This document shows positions 52,680 through 63,987 of a stretch of 64,000 bases of DNA, piece by piece (within the stretch, counting starts at the first letter, position 1; every line of letters starts with the position of its first letter). Source of the stretch: Glandiceps talaboti. Its lineage: Eukaryota > Hemichordata > Enteropneusta > Spengelidae. The notes under the pieces were generated by a model. It had not been told where the DNA came from. It did not search any database and worked only from the letters and a program-made list of their open reading frames with translations. A program made the translations under genes and the position numbers. The stretch lies in NCBI RefSeq assembly GCF_964340395.1, contig NC_135565.1:10857742-10921741 (forward strand), in the 5' to 3' direction.

Positions 52680-52920
52680 GTATGTATGTATGTATGTATG
52701 TATGTATGTATGTATGTATGTATGTATGTATGTATGTATGCGTGTGTGTGTGTGTATGTGTGTGTGTGTATGTATGTATGTATGTATGTATGTATGTATG
52801 TATGTATGTATGTATGTATGTATGAATGTGGGTGTATCTGTGTGTGTCTGTCAGTCTGTCTGTCTGCTAATGTATGATGTCTGTCTATCTATATGTCTCT
52901 GCATGCCTGCCTGTCTGTCC

Positions 52921-52954
<34 letters not shown>

Positions 52955-52955
52955 G

Positions 52956-53008
<53 letters not shown>

Positions 53009-53015
53009 GCCTGTC
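52680..53015 (+). repeat. (TGTA)n-(TCTG)n microsatellite, unit 6
   Basis: A TGTA run with an internal GTGTGTG interruption is followed by an irregular linker (TGAATGTGGGTGTATCTG, as in unit 2) and a TCTG run of about 100 bp from 52,910. Confidence 0.95.
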
Positions 53016-53127
53016 TGTGCGTATTTGTGTGTAAACAACTTAAGGTCACAACCTGCCTGACCGAATTAGTACATAAACGTAAATTATACGTATGTCAGAT
53101 TAGTCTAGTAGATATATATTCAAGTAG

Positions 53128-53221
53128 TTCTACGAATTGAACGACTGTTAAGTGCATGGCGTGACTACATGGAAATTCCACCCATGAGTGAAAAGGGGAA
53201 TTCCGTCATCTCTTCGTAGAA
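53128..53221 (+). promoter_or_regulatory. Palindromic-pair module P2, unit 6
   Basis: TTCTACGAA (53,128) and TTCGTAGAA (53,213) are intact with 85-bp spacing. The TATA equivalent is GTACATAAACG, as in unit 2. Confidence 0.42.
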
Positions 53222-54354
53222 TTGAATGCACAGGAACTACCCAGGGTTAAAAGTGTGCTCATGCGCAATGTATTGTATCATTATTCATAGCTATGTATGA
53301 TATCTGGGCACGGGCACTGTCAGGCGCCATCCTCTCCCTAATATATCAGTCTCTCATGGGGTTTCAAGGGAACGAGCAGAATGTGCTGCGGGGAAACGAA
53401 CAGAATGGGAGACTTAAAGGAAATTCTGGTCGTCTGATGAAAGGGGATCACAAAATATTTTGTTCATGATGTGAACCAAACCTCATCAGGGGCTGATGTA
53501 TCCCAGCACGTTTGTCAAAAATATCACTGAATGAGATATATTTCTGAAAACTATGTTCAATAATGACAATAGCAGGTGAGAGTCCTTTGCTGTGCAGTCT
53601 GAAATCTTGGCAAGACAATACTTAAACATTTGATAATATAGAGCATAACCATTAAATCACAGCCATAAATCGCCTCCCCAGACACTTTGACATGATTAGA
53701 TATTGACTAGGTTCATTTACTTCTATCTATTTTGGGTTTTTATTTTCTTAACAAATGTGACAAATCTTACATCCTAATCTTCAAGTTATGGTTATCTCTT
53801 TCACAATATTACACTTTACAAGTGAAAGTACTGTAAAAGAATAATTGTTATCCAAGGTTTTAAAAATAATGTACTGTTATCATTTAGATTTAAGCAAATT
53901 TTTTAAAACAAATAAGTATCCAAAATGTGGATCAGAAGGTGTTGTAATATAAAACAAAAGATGCAGGACCTGCTTTGATTATTCCATTACATTTGATAGC
54001 ACCTAGCAAATGGTATACAGACATAGTCTATTCTTATTAGAAGCTAAATATTGATATTTACATAGTAAATAACAAGTCACTTTAGTATATTAGAAGACTC
54101 GTAGGCTTTAGAGTCCATTCAAAATAAGGCTTGACCTTTGAACTAATTCCAACAGAAGTTATTTTGTTCGGAAAGTTTTGCTGAGCAACAAAAAATCTAA
54201 GTGGTGGGACAGGGCTAAAATGAGTTTTACTAGTTAGCATAATCATTAAATATCAACGAAAATTGCAAAATTATATTACAGACCGCATTTAAGTAATATA
54301 TATTGACAAATCGTGTCAGCATAATATTTTTATCATAGAATCTCTTTTTCTCGC

Positions 54355-54427
54355 TATAAACACACTCGGTGAGTCAGTAGTGAGTTTAGCTAAGCTGATG
54401 AATATGAATCCCGTACGTACACCATAG
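54355..54427 (+). promoter_or_regulatory. TATA/AP-1 module P3, unit 6
   Basis: TATAAA 54,355, TGAGTCA 54,370-54,376, ATG 54,398. It is intact and close to the right edge of the array. Confidence 0.35.
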
Positions 54428-54525
54428 AAGAGTTATATTCATTGTTTTCAACACATTTTTAAATGATACATGTATATCTGCCCATAGCTCTTGGGAAGAT
54501 AAAGTACTTATTCACTTTCTTGTAA

Positions 54526-54711
54526 TCATGACAAGCCCCACCCCCCATAAATGGATGTGTCTGTTTCAGATGAGGAAACCTGTAGGCCCGTTTGCATACG
54601 GTGTTCGTCGTCCCTTCGTATGAGTTGAGCAACATAGACCCCTGCAGCTGCACCGTCTGCAAACAGGGCTATCTTGGCAGTAAAGTTTGTTCTGATGAGC
54701 GTGAATGTCAC
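54526..54711 (-). CDS. Possible exon on the minus strand at the array edge
   Basis: Just outside the array, the minus strand has an acceptor-like CTCATCAG ending at 54,692 and a donor-like CTACAG/GTTTCC near 54,583. Between them one frame reads FTAKIALFADGAAAGVYVAQ then LIRRDDEHRM, with gene-like codon composition. A second frame is also open and cysteine-rich (CRRCSCRGLCC). I recognise neither. It could be an exon of a host gene or a remnant of a mobile element cut by the array boundary. Confidence 0.22.
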   Translation of the reverse strand: MTFTLIRTNFTAKIALFADGAAAGVYVAQLIRRDDEHRMQTGLQVSSSETDTSIYGGWGLS

Positions 54712-55129
54712 ATTGAGTGATCAGTTTTACTCATCTACGTTACCTACTTCACTTCAATGTCGACAGACGATCCCACAAAAATTTACCACTCAGCAGCCTC
54801 TGGACACAACCAAATTCACTTTCAATTATTAATCTATTACAAAAATTTATGGAAGGAACGTTAGCAAATTCCAAGCTCGCTAAATAGTTCAACACATACC
54901 CCTCTCCGAATGCGGCATAGACTTCGATACTAGACGTGCGATCATACGGTAAAATTTTCCATTTTTAGGCTGCATTGCACCATCACATCCCGGTTCGCGT
55001 ACATATGATCATGGATGTATAAGATAATGTTGTCAAGATCATCATTATAAGAAAGCCGTGTTGGCATGTATTTTATTTCCAGCCAAATTCCAATATATAT
55101 TAAGCTGCCCTGAGTTTACTTGCGTGACG
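54712..55129. other. Spacer, nothing recognised
   Basis: Single-copy AT-rich sequence without a convincing exon, RNA gene or repeat. Confidence 0.4.
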
Positions 55130-55640
55130 GTACGAGCCGCCACCTCGTAAAGTTTGTTTAGTAGTTTATTATAGTTACCATATTTTACCGTTTACTGTTT
55201 GTTAGACCCAAAGCGTGTTATTGGGACAGCTAGTACTTTTACTTTGTAGAGCTTGGTCATTTTCACTATTTCTGGACCAATCCGGAAGGACTACGTCACC
55301 TCCGGGCAGTTAGTAACATTGTAGTCAGTTAGGGCGTGAAATACCCAGGTTTACATGTGGTTTGTAGTTTTACGGAGAGTTGAGCGTGAACCGTCGAGTA
55401 GTGCGGACCAGTGCGTTGTAAGGTCCAGTTAGTTGTAGTATGCAAACCGTAGTATGTAAGGTCTGGTATTGCAAACCTGTGAACTGTAGTGCGTTGACGA
55501 CGGAGAATAAAGTACGGCTGATGTGTTGAATTGTAGGCGATTAGTTATCGTTTTATTCGCATCCTGTGGGACATTAACCCCACGGCGAGGACGCGCTCCA
55601 AAATAACTCAGCAGCGGGAACCCAAGGTAAATTTGCACAG
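55130..55640 (+). repeat. LTR-like or promoter-rich segment
   Basis: This segment is visibly richer in G+C than its surroundings. It carries a CCAAT box (about 55,276), a CRE-like CTACGTCAC (about 55,290) and a polyadenylation hexamer AATAAA (55,507). It then runs to CTGTGGGACATTAACCCC, a possible LTR end followed by a primer-site-like stretch. No second LTR or gag-pol frame is nearby, so it would be a solo or broken LTR. A host CpG-type promoter is the alternative. Confidence 0.28.
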
Positions 55641-56072
55641 CTCTGTCTATGGCCGATGGTAGACGGGCGATTGTGACATTTGCATGACTACATAGTCTGA
55701 TAATATGATTACAATTCACCGCTGGGTCACGTTAGTCATCGTGACGTGGTGGGGCTGCTGTTCACAGGGACAAGGTTCTCGAGATATGCCATGGAGTATT
55801 TGTTATCATAATACAGTAAAATGTCGATAATATAGACGTGTTTAGGCAAATACATATTGAAGAGTGAAAAATACTTTAGTTCTGTGATCACACAGTCACT
55901 ACATACAAATACTACTAACAGTACTATTATAGTATTACGGTACTTGTCATGTTATCACTTACCGATTTTAGACTTGTCTAACAGCAATCTTGCAACTCCA
56001 CGTGTTTTGTCAGACCAGTTTCTTCTTTGACTGCACTCCATCGGTGTATCTCACTTAAAATGTTGATTTTAC

Positions 56073-56150
56073 CCTCATTTCTTTTCTCCCACTTGTTTTA
56101 AGTAGAGGAATGGAGCAGTTCCACATCCCATCGATCATGTTCGACGCCAT
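56073..56150 (-). CDS. Possible first coding exon, minus strand
   Basis: The minus strand reads CAACATGGCG, a good start context, and stays open for 26 codons (MASNMIDGMWNCSIPLL...) to AGG/GTAAAA, a plausible donor with phase 0. Upstream on that strand is CATGCGCACAATATTG, compatible with a promoter-proximal region. The next plausible acceptor on this strand is at 54,692, and a phase-0 join would read the cysteine-rich frame there. No family is recognised and no expression evidence exists. Confidence 0.2.
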
Positions 56151-56369
56151 GTTGTCTATTAGCAACAATATTGTGCGCATGTACGAATGATACATCACGC
56201 GTCAAGTACACATCTTTAGACCATAACATTTGTGTACGTACACACACACAAAAAAATATTTTTTATATTTTTTGAAAAATAGAATTTTACCAGCAATCAA
56301 TATCAGCCAAGTCAATGCAGAATCAAATGTAACTTAGTGCATAGAATATGATACCAACGGCAAAATTTG

Positions 56370-56460
56370 ATTTCAAAATATTGAAAAAATGGCAATTTTA
56401 AGCAATTTTACAACTTTGAAAAGGTGGCTGACACACAATGTTCGCCTATAAATAACTCAA
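56370..56460 (+). repeat. Second copy of the interspersed repeat seen at ~3,010
   Basis: TATTGAAAAAATGGCAATTT followed by an AAGCAATTTTACAACTTTG-like stretch matches about 3,018-3,060. The copy is short and degenerate and lacks the (CAGA)n tail. Confidence 0.5.
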
Positions 56461-57050
56461 GTCATATATCAAATGGCGTATGTTACTTCTGGCTTGCCGT
56501 AAAACGTGGGGTTACTATTCAGCAAAGGTCTAATCGGTAACAGCAAAACTGTCTTACGCTTATAACACAACGGGTCACAACTGTGCAAACGTATGTAGTG
56601 AATTAAAATAAAACTATCACGACTTAATGTCTAGAATCATCATTACGTTATGCCTAGCAACACATTCACAGAACTCAACTGAAATTAGCTGTACTTACTT
56701 GCTGTTCGTTTATAGGAAAAAGTCACACGATTCCATTATTTTAGTAAGCGTCCTTCCAGCAGGTTCATTGATTCACAGGGGTTAAAAGGTTAGTGTTTGA
56801 ATAGAGTCACTGAATTCTTCTTGACTACGTATGCCCTTCGTTAATATGTTTGCCAAGTGTTGAATTCACTGTATGACCTGTTTTTATCAACACATATACC
56901 ATTATTTGATGTATAGTTACTGAAAATACACTTGTTCAGGTAAACCGAGATGTTGGGTCAATGAATCGTCAAGAAAATGTGTATCACTGCAGCCCATAGT
57001 GCGCAGATACTTCTTTCAAAGCCGTTTGTAATCACCTCAGGAACAAACCA
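56461..57050. other. Spacer, nothing recognised
   Basis: No exon, RNA gene or repeat family that I can support. Confidence 0.4.
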
Positions 57051-57259
57051 TTAGGGAGCCTTCAGTAATTAGGAGAGGAGGGGTGGAGGTGGGTCGGGGG
57101 ATTTAGGGTATGTCTGAGCTGTAAAATGTGACCCTCCCACTAATCTTTTTTCTAAAATGTGACCCTCCCCCAATCCCAAGCTCTAAAATCTGACCCTCCC
57201 CCATCTCAAAATGACAAATTCACTGATAGATGGATGGAAATTCTGTGGACAGATTAAAT

Positions 57260-57620
57260 GGACAGTAGCTGTAACTTTCGATGATTATTTTAGTATGTTT
57301 TGTTCTGAGTATGAACTACAATTTTTAGTTTCTTGTTCTACTCCATAACGCACATTGAAACACTCCTGTGTTTGGCAAACGCTTGTAAACACAGCCTGTA
57401 TATATACAAACCGTGCATTGTTATTTTGACAGGTGAATTTTAGTATTGACTAAAATCATCAATTGTTACAATAACGGTGCACTTTACTCATTTACAGGCT
57501 GTGTTGACAAGCCAAATACAGGGTATTTCAACATTCTATAAGGAGTAGAACAAGAAACTGCACTTGACACATAGAACAAAAGTATAGAAAAAAGATTATC
57601 AAGTTACAGATACTGTCCCT
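57260..57620. repeat. 361-bp foldback (imperfect inverted repeat)
   Basis: The left arm starts GGACAGTAGCTGTAACTT and the complement of the right arm starts GGGACAGTATCTGTAACTT. Shared blocks include TTTCTTGTTCTACTCC, AACACAGCCTGTA and GTTATT. The arms meet at TTTTAGTATTGACTAAAA near 57,447. Each arm is about 175-180 bp. It lies inside the TIR element. Confidence 0.8.
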
Positions 57621-57635
57621 TAATGTTTTTGATTA

Positions 57636-57701
57636 TACGACACATATTTCTGCCATATACGACACATATTTCTGCCATATACGACACATATTTCTGCCAT
57701 G
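57636..57701 (+). repeat. 22-bp tandem repeat, three copies
   Basis: TACGACACATATTTCTGCCA plus two bases is repeated three times, the last with GC in place of TA. Confidence 0.9.
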
Positions 57702-57860
57702 CACAAATATAACCAAACTTACTGGTACATTGTTCATTATTTATCTTTGATATCGTGATTTCCATTTGATACACACTCTCCCTGATCGAGTAAACTGTAA
57801 TAACTCTGAAATTTCAGTATCACTTTAGTGTCACAATTACTGCCATTCAATACATTGAGG

Positions 57861-57914
<54 letters not shown>

Positions 57915-57918
57915 CCAC

Positions 57919-57958
<40 letters not shown>
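57861..57958 (+). repeat. (CAA)n(CAT)n microsatellite
   Basis: About 52 bp of CAA/ACA triplets is followed by about 40 bp of CAT triplets. The threonine/serine-rich open frame across it follows from the triplets. Confidence 0.95.
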
Positions 57959-57960
<2 letters not shown>

Positions 57961-58910
57961 CTTCAGTGGAGCTTCCCCTTGGCTTTCATTTGTTTCCTAG
58001 GCCATTTCACATCGCTCTAATGTCTGCTGGTCAAGACTATTCCCAAAGTGATACGTAATGGCTACATGAATCGTTTTAAACACTATATTTGATTAGTTTA
58101 GCCATATATTGTATTATTAACCAAAGTAAAAAAAGCGTCTAAACTCAGCCTGTGCCCCTTTAATGTTTTATTGTTGTAATTTATATTTGAAAGTATTTTT
58201 TTAAAGAAAATGTTACCCTGTGTTTTAAAATATCACATAACTAGTACTTTATTGTTGTTCCTCTACTGGTTGTTTAGTCATATGTTCTGTAGTAAAAAAA
58301 ACAGTCTAGTAAAATATGAAACTTTATTGTATTTGACTTTTCTTGCTGGAATTGACTGGAGTGTAAAATATTTACATCAAGTTAGCTACGTTTGAAACAC
58401 TGTTTATCTGAAACTTGAAAACTTCTTTCACTTTTCATGCAACTAAGTAAGACAGTGTACAACATAAACTATCTAAAATACGTTTATTACCGTTTTCAAC
58501 GGTAATACCAGTAAAAAATTACATATTCTACACTATTTTCTGCTCGATGGACATTGGTTTTAGCATGTATGTGATACTGGTCAGTCTTTGCACGCATATG
58601 GCGCATATGCACATTTAGCACTTGTATGGCAATGTATATGCATTTCAAAACAATGGGCAATGTGCAGCTTGTCCTCTGTGACATGACATATTCCCAAACA
58701 GCCAAGCTATACAAGATGTCATTAGGACTTGTTTGGCATGTGGAAAACAAGTGGTAACAAGTACAATCCAGGTAGGTCATAAAATAAGTCAACGTAAAAT
58801 GTGACCCTACCCCGTGGACGGGTTTCTAAAATAGGACCCTTCCCCTGAATTGGACAGTTCAAAAACATGACCCTCTCTCACCCCCCTCGTAATTACTGAC
58901 GACTCTCTTA

Positions 58911-59400
58911 GTCTCGAGTATACCGAATATCTTCCATACCTGCTAAAAGTACGTGGTTGAGATCCTCTCCTGGAAATTGCAAAAAAGAAATACCAACGCT
59001 CCTATGGCTATGTGAGGTCAGCTCTCGTTTGCAAAGGGTGATGACCCCATTTTATGTTCCCCACTGGTGTCTGTTTTACATTACAATGATAAACCAATAG
59101 ATAGGTTAGCAACAAACTGTGTGTGTGTCTGTATGTGTATGTGTCTGTGTTTGTCTCTGTGTGTCTATGTCTATGTCTGTGTATATGTTAGTGTTGCTTC
59201 TACTTTTATAGTTTACATTTCTCAGAAAATAACTATAGTGTAGAGCTGATGACTCAAGTCAAGATTATGTTATCGCCCATTGCATGTATAAAAGGTCCCG
59301 AACGTCACCGATAAGTGAAAACTTTCGTATTTACGATTATTTCGTATTGCCATGATTGTAATGTTGATTTTTTTCTTCTGATCAGGCCACAGGGGGCGTT
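58911..59400. other. Spacer with GT-rich tract
   Basis: A degenerate GTGT/CTGT tract lies at about 59,119-59,190. Nothing else is recognised. Confidence 0.4.
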
Positions 59401-59401
59401 G

Positions 59402-59617
59402 TACAACCGACATTTGTAATAATTGCCGAAATTTGTAATAACGCCGATATTTGTAATAAAAATCACGTTTTTCATGTAATAAAACCGACATTTGTAATAA
59501 TTGCCGAAATTTGTAATAATTTCTATGAACGACAAATGTAATAAAAATTGCCGATTTTTGTAATAATTTTCAGAAAAAAATGTAATAAAATTGCCGAAAT
59601 TTGTAATAAAAAATTAC
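59402..59617 (+). repeat. Degenerate array of a GCCGA-ATTTGTAATAA motif
   Basis: About ten copies of a ~17-22-bp motif with core GCCGAAATTTGTAATAA occur here, some as CGACATTTGTAATAA. A second cluster of four lies at 60,655-60,728 with the variant GCCGACATTTGTAA. Confidence 0.8.
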
Positions 59618-59790
59618 ATTAAGGAGGATCCTTCCTTTCACACTAAAATATGGGTTATCTAAATAAAGAAATACAAGATCGCAAAAACATCACGTCAAAC
59701 GAAAGTAGATTTAACAAGCACTAATTGAATTGATTAACATAATAATTAATTGAACAATTAAAGAAGTTATTATTATTTCAATCAATCCGC

Positions 59791-59792
<2 letters not shown>

Positions 59793-59823
<31 letters not shown>

Positions 59824-59911
59824 TGTATGTATGTATGTATGTATGTATGTATGCATGCATGCATGCATGCATGCATGCATGTATGTATGCATGCATGCAT
59901 GCATGCATGCA

Positions 59912-59944
<33 letters not shown>

Positions 59945-60095
59945 ATGTATGTATGTATGTATGCATGTATGTATGTATGTATGTATGTATGCATGCATGC
60001 ATGCATGCATGCATGTATGTATGTATGTATGTGTGTGTATGTATGTGTATGTATGTATGTATGTATGTATGTATGTATGTATGTATGTATGTATG
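59793..60095 (+). repeat. (ATGT)n/(GCAT)n microsatellite
   Basis: ATGT blocks alternate with GCAT blocks and two short GT blocks over about 300 bp. The open frames in this stretch are artefacts of the repeat. Confidence 0.95.
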
Positions 60096-60153
60096 TGATG
60101 AGGAAGTGTAAGAATGATTGAACAAACGAACGAATTAACGAACAGAGAAATGG

Positions 60154-60290
60154 ATAAATGAATGAATGAATGAATGAATGAATGAATGAATGAATGAATG
60201 AATGAATGAATGAATGAATGAACGAACGAACAAATTAATTAATGGATGACTGGATGGATGGATGGATGAATGAATGAATGAATGAATGAA
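60154..60290 (+). repeat. (GAAT)n microsatellite
   Basis: GAAT repeats (60,158-60,220) are followed by GAAC, GGAT and again GAAT (60,268-60,290). Confidence 0.95.
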
Positions 60291-60654
60291 TGTACACTGT
60301 GTAATTCTTAGCGGAGTTTTGTTATATTTTGCAAGCTGTTGGAATACTGAGCAATTCGACAGAATATATTAGAAAATGTGTGTTCGCATGACATTTACAT
60401 GGAATTTGTGAGATTTGTCGCCACTGATGTGTATCGATTTGACTTATACCATCAATGTTTGAGTACAGCAGCCCCCTCCCTTTCATATCATTACGGTGAT
60501 TTTCTATTCTTCATCAATCTATTCAATTTTAGTGGCGTATTCGAGGATGTGCATGGTTTATTGAGCTGTGCACTATAGGTAGTAGTTCATAATTTTAAAT
60601 CTGATAGGGAAGGGATTTCAGGGATAGTTGACCAGTAGAGCCGGGAATGAATTC

Positions 60655-60728
60655 ATTTGTAATAAACTAACGACATTTGTAATAACATTGCCGACATTTG
60701 TAACACAATTGCCGACATTTGTAAGGAC
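60655..60728 (+). repeat. Second cluster of the ATTTGTAATAA motif
   Basis: Four copies, including two with GCCGACATTTGTAA. It lies about 1 kb from the first cluster, separated by microsatellites. Confidence 0.75.
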
Positions 60729-61701
<973 letters not shown>

Positions 61702-61813
61702 CCCATCGCACACATAATTGACACCTTTTGTACAAACAAAAGCACCACTCAACACCCTAGGTAAATCCCGCCTTACACCACACGATTTATACGAGGTATA
61801 TTCAGTACATCAA

Positions 61814-61859
61814 CATCTCCTGACGAGTGATTTACTCACGAAACAGGCTTGTAGAGACG
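61814..61859 (+). ncRNA. Type I hammerhead ribozyme
   Basis: The conserved core is complete. Stem I 5' strand CATCTC (61,814-61,819); CTGACGA (61,820-61,826); stem II GTGA/TCAC with loop TTTAC (61,827-61,839); GAA (61,840-61,842); a 3-bp stem III ACA/TGT with loop GGCT (61,843-61,852); A at the cleavage position (61,853); stem I 3' strand GAGACG (61,854-61,859), pairing five of six positions with CATCTC. The short stem III matches the hammerheads known from Penelope-like elements. The cleavage triplet is GTA rather than the common GTC. Confidence 0.8.
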
Positions 61860-61878
61860 AAAAACCCGACTTGATTTT

Positions 61879-61888
61879 CTTCTACCCT

Positions 61889-61970
<82 letters not shown>

Positions 61971-61980
61971 AGGGTAGAAG
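61879..61980. repeat. 102-bp perfect palindrome with (TA)n centre
   Basis: The left arm CTTCTACCCTCAAC (61,879-61,892) and right arm GTTGAGGGTAGAAG (61,967-61,980) are exact reverse complements. Everything between is TA-type repeat, itself self-complementary. A (GT)n tract (61,981-62,003) follows at once. Confidence 0.95.
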
Positions 61981-62003
61981 TGTGTGTGTGTGTGTGTGTG
62001 TGT

Positions 62004-62321
62004 ACATGTGTGTACTGAAAGGGAAATGTCCCTCAAGATATAGCCAATTTCATCGACCACATTAGGGGACTGTGCATAAAGTACATGGTATATCCCATAG
62101 TAAAGATCCCTATAAAGGCATTAAATCAACTTATTTATTAATTTTATATAAAATCACAAGTAATCGTAAATGATAAAAACAAATATCATGAAATGACTCC
62201 AGAATCCATATAGAACTGGATTTGCGTTCTCCTTTAATGTACCCAACTATCATATTTTTGATTCACAGGGTATGTTTACCAACCGAAGCTATTTTCGCAT
62301 GCTTGAGTATAACAAACGACA
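62004..62321. other. Region upstream of the right-edge gene
   Basis: Contains an acceptor-like TTTTTGATTCACAG ending at about 62,268, 54 bp before the ATG of the next gene. That would suit a 5' untranslated exon boundary. No TATA box at a convincing distance. Confidence 0.35.
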
Positions 62322-62897
62322 ATGGAAAAAGATACCTCACCTAAATCCAAACAACAAGATCGTGACGAAACATGTAACGCAGCTAAAACAGGGAGAGATG
62401 GTAAGCGTCCTGACATAAAAAGAGATGTTACACATGACAAGACTTTACCGGGAAATGACGAAAAGCACACTCAGCATACAAGTGATGAGCATCTTCGGCA
62501 TGCAGGAAATAAATCAGATGACGATTCTGCCGGAAAAGACATCACTGATAATCAACGTACGGAGGAAAGCCCCACAGAAAGTGAGATTAGTTCAATCGAA
62601 ACGTCACGACTTGACATTGATACAACTGGATATGAAAAAGAATATGCATTGGATGACGGTGATAAGCCACACCAAAAAACACCTACAGATAACAGTGAAT
62701 CTAACGAAGAACATGATGCAGACAATAAACCTTTCAAGGAAAAAATTCACCAGCCTCTTGGCTGTGCAAATCCGAATTTAAATGAAACGGATGACGGGAT
62801 AGATAATACATTGGAAATTGCCAAAGTTGAGAAAACCGACAGTAAAGCTTGGTCTGATTATGTCCCTAAACCGATTAAGAGGTTGTTTAATAAAGGG
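62322..62897 (+). CDS. Hydrophilic protein of unknown function, first coding exon (partial gene)
   Basis: ATG at 62,322 in the context ACAATGG opens 192 codons to AAAGGG/GTTAGT, a good donor at 62,898 (phase 0). A matching acceptor with a strong pyrimidine tract, TTTTTCCCCCCTAG, ends at 63,987, and GACTCAAACGATG continues the frame to the window edge. The product is very rich in Asp, Glu, Lys, Ser, Thr and Asn and has no signal peptide or membrane segment, so it is probably largely disordered. The last part (SDYVPKPIKRLFNKG) is more ordered-looking and basic. I do not recognise the family. Without splicing the frame would run to a stop after codon 206 (62,942). Few strand-opposite frames and even codon use support a real gene. 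Confidence 0.55.
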
Positions 62898-63987
62898 GTT
62901 AGTATATTTAAATTATGTTCGACATCAAGAAGTCATGTTTGACACTATTCTTCTCTATACAACTTGACTCTACTCTACCCTACACTACACTACACTACAC
63001 TACACTACGGTACACTATAGCTACACTCTACTCTACTTTACACCACTGCACTATTTTACTCTACTCGACTCGAATTGCTAGTTTCTAGATTAGACTGGTG
63101 TAGACTGGTCGTTGGGGGCGATATCCAAGATAGTGGTTCTCGAACTAAGTTACTATAGGGAAACGCACGTGTACTCTACTCTGCTCTATTCTACTCAACT
63201 CGAATTGTTAGTTTCTAGATTAGATTAGATTAGTGTTGATTGGTTTTCTCTCCCATCTCTTTGAGAATAGGGACCGGTAAGCGCTAATATATGCACTATT
63301 GTCACAGGCTATGATCCATAGCAACATGATTGGCCAATGTCAGTCTCATGCCTTCAACTGTCTAAACGCGATTCTGGTTGGCGTTCACAAGTTAAATAGT
63401 GCATCATAATAGGGAACTTGCAAATCCGCCATGTTGAATGTTGCATCATGCGAAATGTGATAATTAATACTTATCAGTTAGTATTGTAAACAATGTTGAT
63501 ACATTGTTTGTAACCACAAATGATCAATTCATAGTCACCCTGATCATCATGGTAAGTTTATTTTACCGGGAGCTCCAGATTAGATAGCCACAGATAATCC
63601 CATAGTCCTTTGCGTCTTTATTGTCAGCTGGCACTTAGGTCAGCTAATTCACTGCGTGCTTGAAGTCACCCGATGACCAAAGCAGAAAAATAACCCCAAC
63701 CTTCCCGTGTGAGACTGTGACATTTTGTGCTTTCACTTTATTGCTGTTATCATGACGTTGGTAGTCCGCCATGTGTTTCAGAACATTAACGAATATGGTA
63801 CCGTTTACCGCCTAGTAACTAGAATGAGGAAGCCTCCAGTCTAGATATTGGATAGTTTATGCTTCTTTCATTTCTGAGCCTACAAAATGGCATAGGTTGT
63901 CATTCATGACAAAGGGGGAATTATTTTTTGGATTTAGCACCTTCAATATGGTTTAGTATAAACAGAACATGTATTTTTCCCCCCTAG
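62898..63987 (+). other. Putative intron with (CTACA)n and internal repeats
   Basis: Bounded by GTTAGT and CCCCCCTAG. It contains CTACA repeats (about 62,979-63,008) and two copies of a ~127-bp phrase beginning CTCGAATTG(C/T)TAGTTTCTAG (about 63,066 and 63,197). Confidence 0.45.

Larger units (their letters stand above)
45838..54565 (+). repeat. Array unit 6 with internal LINE insertion
   Basis: The unit opens at ATTAGGAGAGGGTAACAC, equivalent to ~7,193 of unit 1, and runs to the right edge of the array. It has the 2.1-kb segment (about 46,800-49,545), a 1.58-kb reverse-transcriptase LINE (50,108-51,688) and the TATA/AP-1 module (54,355). The (GGT)n tract is degenerate (AGTGGTAGTGGTTGGGG) and the TATA box of its first promoter module is lost (TTTAAAAAG). 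Confidence 0.88.
57051..58910. mobile_element. TIR element with G-rich ends (non-autonomous)
   Basis: The left end, TTAGGGAGCCTTCAGTAATTA (57,051 onward), and the reverse complement of the right end, TAAGAGAGTCGTCAGTAATTA (from 58,910), form imperfect terminal inverted repeats. Both are followed inwards by G-rich sequence and copies of AAATGTGACCCTCCC (57,126-57,200; 58,796-58,880). A TA or TTA target duplication is possible. No transposase frame is present. Related end phrases (GGAGCCACCAGTAATTACAAG) occur inside the tandem units, for example at about 14,755. Confidence 0.6.
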
